Positions 1 through 9,924 are shown, counted from the first letter of the stretch. The stretch: DNA of 14,021 nt from Pseudomonadota bacterium (GCA_023430145.1 JAEZCD010000161.1:1-14021); one strand, 5' to 3'. Notes: generated from the letters alone by a model not told the origin. Made by a program: numbers and translations.

Positions 1-491
1 GTCAGCGCCAGCACGTGCTCGCGGACGGCTGGCCCCGTCGCCGGCTCGACGACGATGACGCCGGCGAGGCCGGCCTCGACGTCGGCGGCCGTCGCCCGGC
101 CGGTCTGCGGGCGGTAGAGATAGGTGCCCGCGTCCTTCGGCGTGAAGGCGAAGCGCCGCGCTCCGCCGGGCGGGACCGGCTCGGCGAAGCCGCCGTCGCC
201 CGGACCCGTCGCGCGCAAGCCCTGCAGGCAGAGGCCGGTCGGGCGGTCGAGGCCGTTCTCGAAGGTGAACGCCGCCGGCTCGCCCTGCCGCAGCCGCAGC
301 AGCGGGCCGGGCAGGGCGCCGCCATAGAGGTCGAGCCTTGCCGCTGCGCCGAGATCGGGCCGCGCCACCGACGCGGCGCGGAGGACGGGCTCGGCGGGCT
401 GTGCCCGGGCGGGTCGTGCGGTCGCCGCGAGCGCGGCAGCGCCGAGGATGAAGCTCCGGCGGTCTGTGTTCGGAATCGGCTTGCCTCGCAA
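1..491 (-). CDS. Tat-exported multicopper-oxidase-like cupredoxin protein (partial, 3' end outside window)
   Basis: Reading leftwards from a TTG at 491-489 gives 163 codons that stay open to the window edge. The N-terminus has a twin-arginine signal: R11-R12 in DRRSFIL, then an Ala-rich hydrophobic stretch ending in ARAQ near residue 31, so export to the periplasm is likely. Residues about 64-150 follow the first cupredoxin domain of multicopper oxidases: RLRQGEPAAFTFENGLDRPT, then DAGTYLYRP at 120-128, then GLAGVIVVEP at 141-150. The expected copper-binding HWHG and YHPH motifs read LCLQG (87-91) and YLYRPQ (124-129), so first-domain copper ligands are missing. No ATG or GTG lies in frame near the signal peptide. 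The frame stays open upstream through a dispersed repeat, so upstream starts are unlikely; TTG at 491 has a GGGGA 12 bases upstream. Family is fairly sure; enzymatic activity is doubtful and the start is uncertain. Confidence 0.72.
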   Translation of the reverse strand, partial: MRGKPIPNTDRRSFILGAAALAATARPARAQPAEPVLRAASVARPDLGAAARLDLYGGALPGPLLRLRQGEPAAFTFENGLDRPTGLCLQGLRATGPGDGGFAEPVPPGGARRFAFTPKDAGTYLYRPQTGRATAADVEAGLAGVIVVEPATGPAVREHVLAL

Positions 492-512
492 ACTCGTTCG
501 CCGTCCCCGGTC

Positions 513-546
513 GTTGCTTCGTCGCTCCCGCTCCTCGCAATGACGG
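513..546 (-). repeat. Solitary copy of the GTCATTGCGAG...GAAGCAA repeat
   Basis: On the minus strand this reads CCGTCATTGCGAGGAGCGGG and continues AGCGACGAAGCAAC. It matches the two arms at 647-722 in sequence but has no partner arm next to it. It lies about 20 bases upstream of the TTG start of the cupredoxin gene, so it is in that gene's leader or promoter region. Similar CATTGCGAG...GAAGCAATCC repeats are common in Bradyrhizobium-type genomes; that is from memory, not a search. Confidence 0.7.
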
Positions 547-646
547 CGGGGGCGTGCCGTCCGACACTCCCCGACCCGGGCTCCGGAGGCAAGCGTGGCT
601 TCGACGGCGAACGCCCGGCGCGTTCCCGGCAGGGCTCCGCCCCCCG

Positions 647-722
647 GTCATTGCGAGCGCAGCGAAGCAATCCAGCGTCCCTTGCGGGACCGGAAAGCCG
701 GATTGCTTCGTCGCTGAATGAC
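647..722. repeat. Paired palindromic (REP/BIME-like) element
   Basis: The left arm (647-673) begins GTCATTGCGAG and ends GAAGCAATCC. The right arm (700-722) is its reverse complement with a short internal deletion, beginning GGATTGCTTCGTCGCT and ending GAATGAC. Between them is a small hairpin, GTCCC (677-681), loop TTGC, GGGAC (686-690). The whole unit can fold into one long imperfect stem. It lies outside any gene, between the minus-strand cupredoxin gene and the plus-strand tRNA-Leu. Confidence 0.8.
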
Positions 723-830
723 GGCGGAGGCGCTTTCTCCGAGCCTCTTCGAGCCTGTCGCCGGCGGCGTGGAGCCAGACCGACCCGTACCGCGGACGGG
801 CGTCCCTCTGCTGTCCCTCAGCGTTTCGCC

Positions 831-858
831 TTGACCGACCAGCCGGGAATGATAGGTA
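831..858 (+). promoter_or_regulatory. Possible promoter for tRNA-Leu and tig
   Basis: TTGACC (831-836) matches the sigma-70 -35 consensus in five of six bases. Sixteen bases downstream is TAGGTA (853-858), a poor -10 box. Position, about 30-55 bases before the tRNA, fits. The weak -10 makes this tentative. Confidence 0.35.
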
Positions 859-890
859 CCGGCATCGACCGGAACGGCTCGCAGCCGCGA

Positions 891-975
891 GCGGGCGTGG
901 CGGAACTGGTAGACGCGCTGGATTTAGGTTCCAGTGACGAAAGTCGTGGGGGTTCGAGCCCCTCCGCCCGCACCA
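891..975 (+). tRNA. tRNA-Leu(UAG)
   Basis: An 85-base class II tRNA with the 3' CCA encoded. The acceptor stem pairs GCGGGCG (891-897) with CGCCCGC (965-971); the discriminator base is A972 and CCA is 973-975. The anticodon stem CTGGA/TCCAG encloses the loop TTTAGGT, giving anticodon TAG, which reads CUA and other CUN leucine codons. A variable arm (TGACGAAAGTCG region) and a GGTTCGAGCC T-arm are present. tig begins only 42 bases after the CCA, so the tRNA may be processed from a transcript that continues into tig. Confidence 0.96.
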
Positions 976-1017
976 CTCGCGCCGGCCAGTCCGCCCAGAA
1001 TCGCGAAAGAACAACAG

Positions 1018-2379
1018 ATGCAGGTTACGCAAACGCGCGTCGAAGGCCTGAAGCGCGAATACCAGGTGAGCGTCGGCGCCAAGGATCTCGACGACAAGCT
1101 CGTCGAGCGCCTGACGACGCTGAAGGACCAGATCCGGATCAACGGCTTCCGGCCCGGCAAGGTGCCGCTGCACCATCTGCGGCGTGTCTACGGCCGCTCG
1201 GTGATGGCCGAGGTGATCGAGCAGATCATCGCCGACGCCAACCGCCAGATCGCCGACGAGAGCGGGGCGCGGCTCGCGGCGCAGCCGAAGGTGACGCTGC
1301 CCGAGGACAAGGCCGAGGTCGAGGGCGTCATAACCGGCCAGCACGACCTCAACATGACGGTGGCGGTCGAGGTGCTGCCGCAGATCGAGGTCGGCGACCT
1401 CAAGGACGTCAAGCTCGAGCGCCTCGTCGCCGAGCCCTCGGACGCCGAGGTCGACGAGGCGATCGGGCGCATCGCCGAGCAGAACCGGCCCTATGCGCCG
1501 AAGACCGAGGGCGCCGCCGAGAAGGGCGACCGGCTGACGATCGACTTCACCGGCACCATCGACGGCGCCCCCTTCGAGGGCGGCACGGGCGAGGCGATCA
1601 CGCTGGTGCTCGGCTCGAACACCTTTATCCCGGGCTTCGAGGATGCCCTCCTCGGCGCCACCGTCGGCGAAGAGCGCACCGTCCGCTCGACCTTCCCCGA
1701 GCGCTACCTGCGCCGCGACATCGCCGGCCGCGAGGCCGAGTTCGCGGTCACCGTGAAGGGCATCGAGAGCCCCGGCGAGCTCGCCATCGACGACGAGTTC
1801 GCCAAGACGGTCGGTCTCGACAGCCTCGCGGCGCTGAAGGAAGCGGTGCGCGGGCAGATGGTGCGAGACCTCGCCGGCGCCTCGCGCACCAAGCTGAAGC
1901 GCAAGCTGCTCGACGCGCTCGATGCCCGCTACGCCTTCGAGCTGCCGCCGAGCCTCGTCGAGCAGGAGTTCGACAACATCTGGCGCCAGGTGGAAGCCGA
2001 CATGTCCGCCTCCAAGCGGACCTTCGCCGACGAGGGCACGACCGAGGAGGATGCGCGCGCCGAATATCGCCGCATAGCCGAGCGGCGCGTACGGCTCGGC
2101 CTGCTCCTTGCGCAAATCGGCGAGCGCAACAACATCGAGGTCAAGGACGAAGAGGTGGGGCGGGCCCTCGCCGAGCGCACACGGCAATTCCCGGGCCGCG
2201 AGCGCGAGGTTTGGGACTACTATCGCAACACCCCGGCAGCGCTCGCCGAGCTGCGCGCGCCCCTGTTCGAGGACAAGGTGGTCGACTACATCCTCGAACT
2301 CGCCCAGGTGTCCGACCGCAAGGTCGGCCGGGAGGAGCTGTTCGCCGAGGACGAGGAGGCCGAGACGCCGCCCGCCTGA
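1018..2379 (+). CDS. tig: Trigger factor (ribosome-associated chaperone and prolyl isomerase)
   Basis: The product of 453 residues binds the ribosomal exit tunnel and holds nascent chains while they fold. The ribosome-binding domain carries the signature GFRPGKVP at residues 43-50. The FKBP-type prolyl isomerase domain spans about 168-250 (KGDRLTIDFTGTIDGAPFEGG, then FIPGFEDALLG). A helical substrate-binding C-terminal domain follows, ending in an acidic tail (EDEEAETPPA). Length is normal for the family. The ATG at 1018 gives the usual start MQVTQTRVEG; a longer frame from 934 would run through the tRNA and is rejected. Its ribosome-binding site is weak (GAAAGA). It lies 42 bases after tRNA-Leu and 26 bases before clpP, the usual order in alphaproteobacteria. 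Confidence 0.97.
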   Translation: MQVTQTRVEGLKREYQVSVGAKDLDDKLVERLTTLKDQIRINGFRPGKVPLHHLRRVYGRSVMAEVIEQIIADANRQIADESGARLAAQPKVTLPEDKAEVEGVITGQHDLNMTVAVEVLPQIEVGDLKDVKLERLVAEPSDAEVDEAIGRIAEQNRPYAPKTEGAAEKGDRLTIDFTGTIDGAPFEGGTGEAITLVLGSNTFIPGFEDALLGATVGEERTVRSTFPERYLRRDIAGREAEFAVTVKGIESPGELAIDDEFAKTVGLDSLAALKEAVRGQMVRDLAGASRTKLKRKLLDALDARYAFELPPSLVEQEFDNIWRQVEADMSASKRTFADEGTTEEDARAEYRRIAERRVRLGLLLAQIGERNNIEVKDEEVGRALAERTRQFPGREREVWDYYRNTPAALAELRAPLFEDKVVDYILELAQVSDRKVGREELFAEDEEAETPPA

Positions 2380-2405
2380 CGGCACGTTGCCGCAACGAGG
2401 ATACG

Positions 2406-3053
2406 ATGCGCGATCCGATCGATACCTACATGAACTACCTCGTGCCCATGGTGGTCGAGCAGACCAACCGTGGCGAGCGAGCCTACGACATCTACTCGCG
2501 GCTGTTGAAGGAGCGCATCATCTTCCTCACCGGCCCGGTCGAGGACGGCATGGCGTCGCTGATGGTCGCGCAGCTGCTCTTTCTGGAGGCCGAGAACCCC
2601 AAGAAGGAGATCTCGATGTACATCAACTCGCCGGGCGGGGTGGTGACGTCGGGGCTCGCGATCTACGACACGATGCACTACATCCGGCCGGCGGTGTCGA
2701 CGCTGTGCGTCGGCCAGGCGGCCTCGATGGGCTCGCTGCTGCTCTGCGCCGGCGAGCCCGGCATGCGCTTTGCGACCCCGCACGCCCGCATCATGCTGCA
2801 CCAGCCCTCGGGCGGCTATCAGGGCCAGGCGAGCGACATCGAGCGGCACGCCGAGGACATCATCCGCCTCAAGCGCCGGCTGAACGAGATCTACGTCCAC
2901 CACACCGGCCGCGATTACGACACGATCGAGCGGACGCTCGACCGCGACCATTTCATGTCCGCCGAGCAGGCCAAGGAGTTCGGCCTGATCGACAGCGTGT
3001 TCGAGAAGCGGCCGCTCGACGGCACCGGCATCGGCGCGGTGAAGGCGGCCTGA
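2406..3053 (+). CDS. clpP: ATP-dependent Clp protease proteolytic subunit
   Basis: This is the 215-residue serine protease that forms the double heptameric barrel of ClpXP and ClpAP. The catalytic triad is complete and has the spacing known from E. coli ClpP: Ser107 in GQAASMGS, His132 in LHQPSGG, and Asp181 in DRDHFMS. The conserved INSPGG (73-78) is also present. The short N-terminus before YLVPMVVEQT suits a brief self-cleaved propeptide. The start ATG has a GAGG five bases upstream (2397-2400). It follows tig by 26 bases, probably in the same transcript. clpX, its ATPase partner, comes next after a 219-base gap that may hold its own promoter. Confidence 0.98.
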   Translation: MRDPIDTYMNYLVPMVVEQTNRGERAYDIYSRLLKERIIFLTGPVEDGMASLMVAQLLFLEAENPKKEISMYINSPGGVVTSGLAIYDTMHYIRPAVSTLCVGQAASMGSLLLCAGEPGMRFATPHARIMLHQPSGGYQGQASDIERHAEDIIRLKRRLNEIYVHHTGRDYDTIERTLDRDHFMSAEQAKEFGLIDSVFEKRPLDGTGIGAVKAA

Positions 3054-3272
3054 TTCTTGCTGCGGGCCTTTCCCCGGGGGCGGAGCAGCGGCTCCGTCCC
3101 GCTATCGTTAACAATCTGTTGATACGCGCTGCCCTAGCCTAGTGACCTTGAAGACCCGGCGTCGACCCAAAAAGCGGGTGAGTCGCGCCGCACTATCGGC
3201 CGAAACGGGGTGGCACCTTAAGATTCTCGCGGACCGGCCGCGTACGTTCCGGTCCAGAACTGGATGTGGGTA
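3054..3272 (+). promoter_or_regulatory. clpP-clpX spacer with a hairpin and a CTTGAA element
   Basis: This spacer has a short hairpin, CGGAGC/GCTCCG, at 3081-3096 with no T-run after it, so it is a weak terminator at best. CTTGAAG (3147-3153) matches six of seven bases of the heat-shock sigma-32 -35 box. About 12 bases further is ACCCAAAA (3165-3172), a partial match to CCCCATNT. A separate heat-inducible promoter for clpX would make sense, but the -10 match is poor. Confidence 0.35.
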
Positions 3273-4535
<1,263 letters not shown>

Positions 4536-4732
4536 CGGCCACGGCCGGGGAGTCGAGCCTTGAAACATCCCCGGCGCGCCGCCACCTCATTTGTCGAAAC
4601 GAGCGGCCGGGCCTTGCTTCCCCGCGGCCGCTCGAACTGGCCGACCGGCCGGGCGTTCCATCCCCGTACTGATCGCGCCGGCGCTCGAGAAAACAGCGCG
4701 TGCTTCCGCATGCGTGGAGAAAGGGCATTCCG
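4536..4732 (+). promoter_or_regulatory. clpX-lon spacer with a candidate heat-shock (sigma-32) promoter
   Basis: CTTGAAA at 4559-4565 is a full match to the sigma-32 -35 consensus. CCTCATTT at 4585-4592 matches the -10 consensus CCCCATNT in all but one position. The spacer of 19 bases is longer than the usual 11-16, which is the main weakness. Heat-shock control of lon is well known in other bacteria. Before the lon ATG is a purine-rich ribosome-binding site, GGAGAAAGG (4716-4724). Confidence 0.4.
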
Positions 4733-7159
<2,427 letters not shown>

Positions 7160-7179
7160 GCGTCGGCGAAGCGACTGCG

Positions 7180-7210
7180 AAAGGGCCCCGGCGGGGCCCT
7201 TTCTGCTTGT
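7180..7210 (+). terminator. Rho-independent terminator after lon
   Basis: A perfect 10-bp stem, AAAGGGCCCC (7180-7189) with GGGGCCCTTT (7193-7202), closes a GGC loop. It is followed by a T-rich TTTCTGCTTGT. It begins 20 bases after the lon stop and should separate the tig-lon block from the next gene. Confidence 0.9.
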
Positions 7211-7232
7211 ACGGGCATTCGGCCGGGGGTGC

Positions 7233-7277
7233 GTGTCGGGCGAGCGACACCCGGTCAAGGAAGCACCTTGCTAAAAT
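7233..7277 (+). promoter_or_regulatory. Inverted repeat and possible -10 box before the putative glycosyltransferase
   Basis: GTGTCG (7233-7238) and CGACAC (7245-7250) form a perfect dyad around a six-base centre. Further on, TAAAAT (7272-7277) is a good -10 hexamer in otherwise GC-rich DNA, 45 bases before the chosen ATG. No clear -35 box is seen at the right distance; that position falls at the edge of the dyad. A regulated promoter is possible but unproven. Confidence 0.3.
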
Positions 7278-7321
7278 TGTCCTCGCCGCGCATTCGAGAA
7301 CGTCACAGCGTCGAGACCTGC

Positions 7322-8266
7322 ATGCGCCCGGTCCCCCGCCATTTGCCTGACGACCTCTGGGCGATCACGACCTACTTCAACCCCGCCGGCTATCGTCGAC
7401 GCCTTGCGAACTATCGCACCTTCGCGAGCCGCCTCGATCTGCCGCTGCTGACCGTCGAGCTGGCCTTCGACGATGATTTCCAGCTCGGCGCGGACGATGC
7501 CGACCTCCTCGTCCAGCTCCGTGGCGGCGACGTCATGTGGCAGAAGGAGCGCCTCCTCAATGTGGCGCTCGGGGCATTGCCGCCGGACTGCCGGAAGGTC
7601 GCCGCCATCGATTGCGACCTGGTCTTCGGGGCGCCCGACTGGGCCGAGCGGACCAGCCGCATGCTCGACAGCGTCGCGCTCGTCCAGCCGTTCAGCCATG
7701 TCTTCTGGACACCGCCGGGCTGGCAGCCGGGGGGCACGGCCGACCCGGGGGATCTCGTCTTCCGCTCTGCCGGTTATCTGATCGACGAGGGGATGCCGAT
7801 CGACGCCGCGCTTCGCGGCAGGGGCGACGAGATCCGCTGTGCCCATGGCATGGCATGGGCCGCTCGACGGAGCCTCTGGGAGACCTTCGGCTTCTACGAC
7901 GCCAACATCGTCGGCGGCGGCGACACGTCGCTCTTCCGAGCCGCCTTCGGCTATCCGGATCTCGTGGTCGAACGCTTCGAGATGGGTTGGCGTCGGGCGC
8001 GCCACTTCCGCGCCTGGGCCGAGCCTCTCTATCACGCGGTCAAAGGGAATGTCGGCTACGTTGCCGGCGATGTTTATCACCTATGGCACGGGAGCTTCGA
8101 AGACCGCCGCTACGTCGAGCGCTATCATCGCCTGGCCACGCTCGGCTTCGATCCCGATACCGATATCGCCCTCAGCGATACGGGCGTATGGCGCTGGAAC
8201 ACCGACAAGCCGGAGTTGCATGCCTTCGTGCGCGGCTATTTCCCGTCCCGCAATGAGGACTCGTGA
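7322..8266 (+). CDS. Putative glycosyltransferase, GT-A-like fold
   Basis: The 314-residue product has no signal peptide or membrane segment. The N-terminus DLWAITTYFNP (11-21) followed by YRRRLANYRTF is a pattern I associate with a little-studied group of putative glycosyltransferases. AAIDCDLVF at 94-102 holds a DxD motif (D97, D99), the usual metal and nucleotide-sugar site. NIVGGGDTSLFRA (195-207) and VYHLWHG (251-257) resemble C-terminal acceptor and metal-binding motifs of GT-A enzymes. The frame is open from a GTG at 7229, but the residues before M1 look unstructured and the ATG at 7322 brings the conserved block close to the N-terminus. Neither start has a good ribosome-binding site. 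Codons such as CGT, CTT, GAT and TAT are commoner than in neighbours, and the gene splits lon from hupB, so it may have been acquired. Substrate unknown. Confidence 0.7.
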   Translation: MRPVPRHLPDDLWAITTYFNPAGYRRRLANYRTFASRLDLPLLTVELAFDDDFQLGADDADLLVQLRGGDVMWQKERLLNVALGALPPDCRKVAAIDCDLVFGAPDWAERTSRMLDSVALVQPFSHVFWTPPGWQPGGTADPGDLVFRSAGYLIDEGMPIDAALRGRGDEIRCAHGMAWAARRSLWETFGFYDANIVGGGDTSLFRAAFGYPDLVVERFEMGWRRARHFRAWAEPLYHAVKGNVGYVAGDVYHLWHGSFEDRRYVERYHRLATLGFDPDTDIALSDTGVWRWNTDKPELHAFVRGYFPSRNEDS

Positions 8267-8268
8267 TG

Positions 8269-8288
8269 CGGACCGGGAGCCCGGTCCG
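8269..8288 (+). terminator. Possible terminator hairpin after the glycosyltransferase-like gene
   Basis: CGGACCGGG (8269-8277) and CCCGGTCCG (8280-8288) are perfect inverted repeats, forming an 8-bp stem with a four-base loop. It starts three bases after the stop codon. No T-run follows, so it may be a weak terminator or only stabilise the mRNA end. Confidence 0.45.
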
Positions 8289-8386
8289 GCTAGGAACGCC
8301 TTCCGCCTTGCCTTCGCGGATGTTTCGCGAAAGTCTGCCGCCAGCCGCGGCGGATGCCCGCGGGCCAATAAGAGGGGGGAGCCTGC

Positions 8387-8662
8387 ATGAACAAGTCCGA
8401 GCTCGTCAGCGAAGTCGCCGAGCAGACCAGCCTGACGCGTGCCCAGGCGGCGAGCGCGGTCGAGGCGGCGCTGGCGGCGATCACCGCCGCGCTGAAGCGC
8501 GGCGACAAGGTGCGTCTCGTCGGGTTCGGAACCTTTGCCGTGGTCAAGCGGGCCGCGGGCGTCGGCCGCAACCTCAGGACCGGCGAGCAGATCCGCATCC
8601 CGGAGTCGAAATCGGCCAAGTTCCAGGCCGGCCAGGCTCTCAAGGAGGCGGTCAACGTCTGA
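8387..8662 (+). CDS. hupB: DNA-binding protein HU
   Basis: The 91-residue protein is a normal-length HU, the dimeric nucleoid protein that bends DNA. It begins MNKSELVSEVAEQTSLT, has the core GFGTFAV at 46-52, and ends ALKEAVNV. The DNA-binding arm reads GRNLRTGEQIRIP. At residue 63 almost all HU proteins have a proline (GRNPxTG) that intercalates into DNA; here it is leucine, codon CTC. That is one base away from proline CCC. The ribosome-binding site AGAGGGGGGA (8371-8380) is very strong, fitting an abundant protein. The position near lon and before tRNA-Val is standard for Hyphomicrobiales, though a gene has been inserted on each side. Confidence 0.96.
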   Translation: MNKSELVSEVAEQTSLTRAQAASAVEAALAAITAALKRGDKVRLVGFGTFAVVKRAAGVGRNLRTGEQIRIPESKSAKFQAGQALKEAVNV

Positions 8663-8699
8663 AGGCGGCCGGCCGCTGGCCGCGATCGGGGAGAAGTCG

Positions 8700-9362
8700 A
8701 TGTCCGAGCCAGCGGCGCCCATGGGTCGGCGCAGCCTTCTCAAGGCCGGCGCCGCGGCCGGTGCGGCGGCGCTCGCCTCGCCCGCCGGCGCGCAGACCCT
8801 TCCGGCCGGAGCACCGATGGACGAGCTGACCGCCGACGAGATCGTGAGCCTCCTCGGGCTCGCGCCCAACGCCACCTGCGGCTTCGTCCGCGTCACCTTC
8901 CAGAGCGATCTGCGGCTCGGCGAGGGCGCGCTGCCGGCGCCGTTCGCGAGCCCGCGGCCGCTCGGCTCGGCGCTGTATTTCCTATCGGTGCCGGGCGCGC
9001 CGGTGCACCTGCACCGCATCCGCAACGACCAGCTCTACCACTATTATCTCGGCGACCCGTTCGAGGTCTTCTTGCTGCACGGCGACGGGCGGGCGGAGCG
9101 CGTGGTGGTCGGGCCGGACATCCGCGCCGGGCAGCGGGTGCAGCTCCTGATCCCCGGCAACACGTTCCACACCGCGCGCCTGATCGGCCGCGCGCGCTGG
9201 TTTCTCGGCGCCAGCACGGAGTGGCCGGGGGTGATCCCGAGCGATGTCGAGATCGGCGTCGTCGACGAGATCGCCCCGAGATATCCGGCCGTGGAGGCCG
9301 ACATCCGGGCGATCGCCGCCTCGATCCGCCATTTCCCGCCGCACACGGGCGTGCCGCGGTAG
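8700..9362 (+). CDS. Tat-exported DUF985 (cupin_5) family protein
   Basis: The 220-residue product starts with a twin-arginine signal: GRRSLLKAGAAAGAAALA, with R10 and R11, and an AGA-Q cleavage site after residue 31. The mature part follows the DUF985 cupin pattern: EIVSLLGLAPN, then GSALYFLSVPGAPVHLHRIRN, DQLYHYYLGDP, GPDIRAGQRVQLLIPGNTFHTA, and a closing strand near WPGVIPSDVEIG. The His residues in LHRI and LYHYY match likely metal ligands of cupins. Most DUF985 proteins I know of are cytoplasmic, so an exported one is unusual. The ATG has GGGGAG six bases upstream (8688-8693). It follows hupB by 37 bases and may share its transcript. Biochemical function of the family is unknown. Confidence 0.85.
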   Translation: MSEPAAPMGRRSLLKAGAAAGAAALASPAGAQTLPAGAPMDELTADEIVSLLGLAPNATCGFVRVTFQSDLRLGEGALPAPFASPRPLGSALYFLSVPGAPVHLHRIRNDQLYHYYLGDPFEVFLLHGDGRAERVVVGPDIRAGQRVQLLIPGNTFHTARLIGRARWFLGASTEWPGVIPSDVEIGVVDEIAPRYPAVEADIRAIAASIRHFPPHTGVPR

Positions 9363-9487
9363 GGGGACGGGCGCAACGGCTCGCCCCTGCGGCCGAGGTT
9401 TACGCCGCCGCGCCGCGCGCCTATATGGCTGCGGTCGCCGCCCCGGCGGCACCGACGCGCCCGCTCCTCGCAAAGCGGAACGTGTCC

Positions 9488-9563
9488 GGGCGGTTAGCTC
9501 AGTTGGTAGAGCATCTCGCTTACACCGAGAGGGTCGGCGGTTCGAGCCCGTCACCGCCCACCA
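9488..9563 (+). tRNA. tRNA-Val(UAC)
   Basis: A 76-base tRNA with encoded CCA. The acceptor stem pairs GGGCGGT (9488-9494) with ACCGCCC (9553-9559); A9560 is the discriminator base and 9561-9563 is CCA. The anticodon stem TCTCG/CGAGA encloses CTTACAC, giving anticodon TAC. TAGCTCAGTTGGTAGA forms the D arm and GGTTCGAGCC the T arm. In many related genomes a tRNA-Val follows hupB, so this marks the old neighbourhood. Confidence 0.97.
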
Positions 9564-9924
9564 AAGGAGCACTTTCTCCCCTCTCCCATTGGGAGAGGGT
9601 GCCGCCGAAGGCGGCGGGTGAGGGGTTCGGAGCATCAGGACGAGCGCCTTACCCCCTCATCCGGCCGCTGCGCGGCCACCTTCTCCCGCTGGGAGAAGGA
9701 AGACTTCAGGGATTCCCGCGCCTCGTTTTGCGGGTTCCGCCCGATGGCGACCCCGGTCGCGCAAGGCCATCCTCGAACGGTTCGGCTCAACGATCTGCGC
9801 GCCCGGCGCGCGGGTCCGAACGGCCGCCGGGCAGGGCTTTCTCCCGGCTCTCCCGGCGGCCTCTTTCCGCCGCTGACGCCGCCGATCCGCCGGTGTACGA
9901 TCGCCGCCTTTCGGAGGTGCAGTC
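9564..9924. other. Gene-free region after tRNA-Val
   Basis: The first 140 bases are taken by the palindromic repeat pair. The remaining 220 bases carry no convincing gene; frames crossing them have repeat-like or arginine-rich compositions. TACGAT at 9896-9901 could be a -10 box for the next gene, without a clear -35. Confidence 0.55.
9576..9699. repeat. Inverted pair of hairpin repeats (CCCTCTCCC...GGTGAGGGG type)
   Basis: The left unit has the hairpins CCCTCTCCC-ATT-GGGAGAGGG (9579-9599) and GCCGCC-GAA-GGCGGC (9601-9615), then GGTGAGGGG. The right unit is the same plan on the other strand: CCCCCTCATCC (9652-9662), GGCCGC-TGC-GCGGCC (9663-9677), then CTTCTCCC-GCT-GGGAGAAG (9680-9698). The two units face each other across about 27 bases, and each has compensating changes that keep its stems. 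This type of dispersed repeat is common in proteobacterial genomes. It starts about 12 bases after tRNA-Val and could act as its terminator. Confidence 0.82.

Larger units (their letters stand above)
492..890. other. Gene-free region with repeats and a possible promoter
   Basis: No convincing coding region lies between the cupredoxin gene and tRNA-Leu. Frames that run through it are translations of the repeats. It holds the solitary repeat at 513-546, the paired repeat at 647-722, and a TTGACC element at 831-836 about 55 bases before the tRNA. The rest shows nothing I can name. Confidence 0.6.

Noticed and set aside
2..670. A 222-codon minus-strand frame over the left end
   Set aside because: Ser/Arg/Pro-rich, no domain. 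The neighbouring frame on the same strand gives the cupredoxin protein with its Tat signal.
934..1017. An earlier start for tig
   Set aside because: It would begin inside the tRNA-Leu gene; MQVTQTRVEG at 1018 is the family's normal N-terminus.
15..3053. A 1012-codon plus-strand open frame ending in clpP
   Set aside because: It passes through repeats, the tRNA-Leu gene and the whole of tig in a wrong frame, and the translation before clpP is Arg/Ala-rich. Only the part from 2406 is a gene.
9488..9563. tRNA-Val as an integration (attachment) site
   Set aside because: No integrase, and no second copy of the tRNA 3' end is seen in the window.
9576..9699. CRISPR-like array
   Set aside because: There are only two units, in opposite orientation, each a double hairpin; there are no regularly spaced direct repeats.
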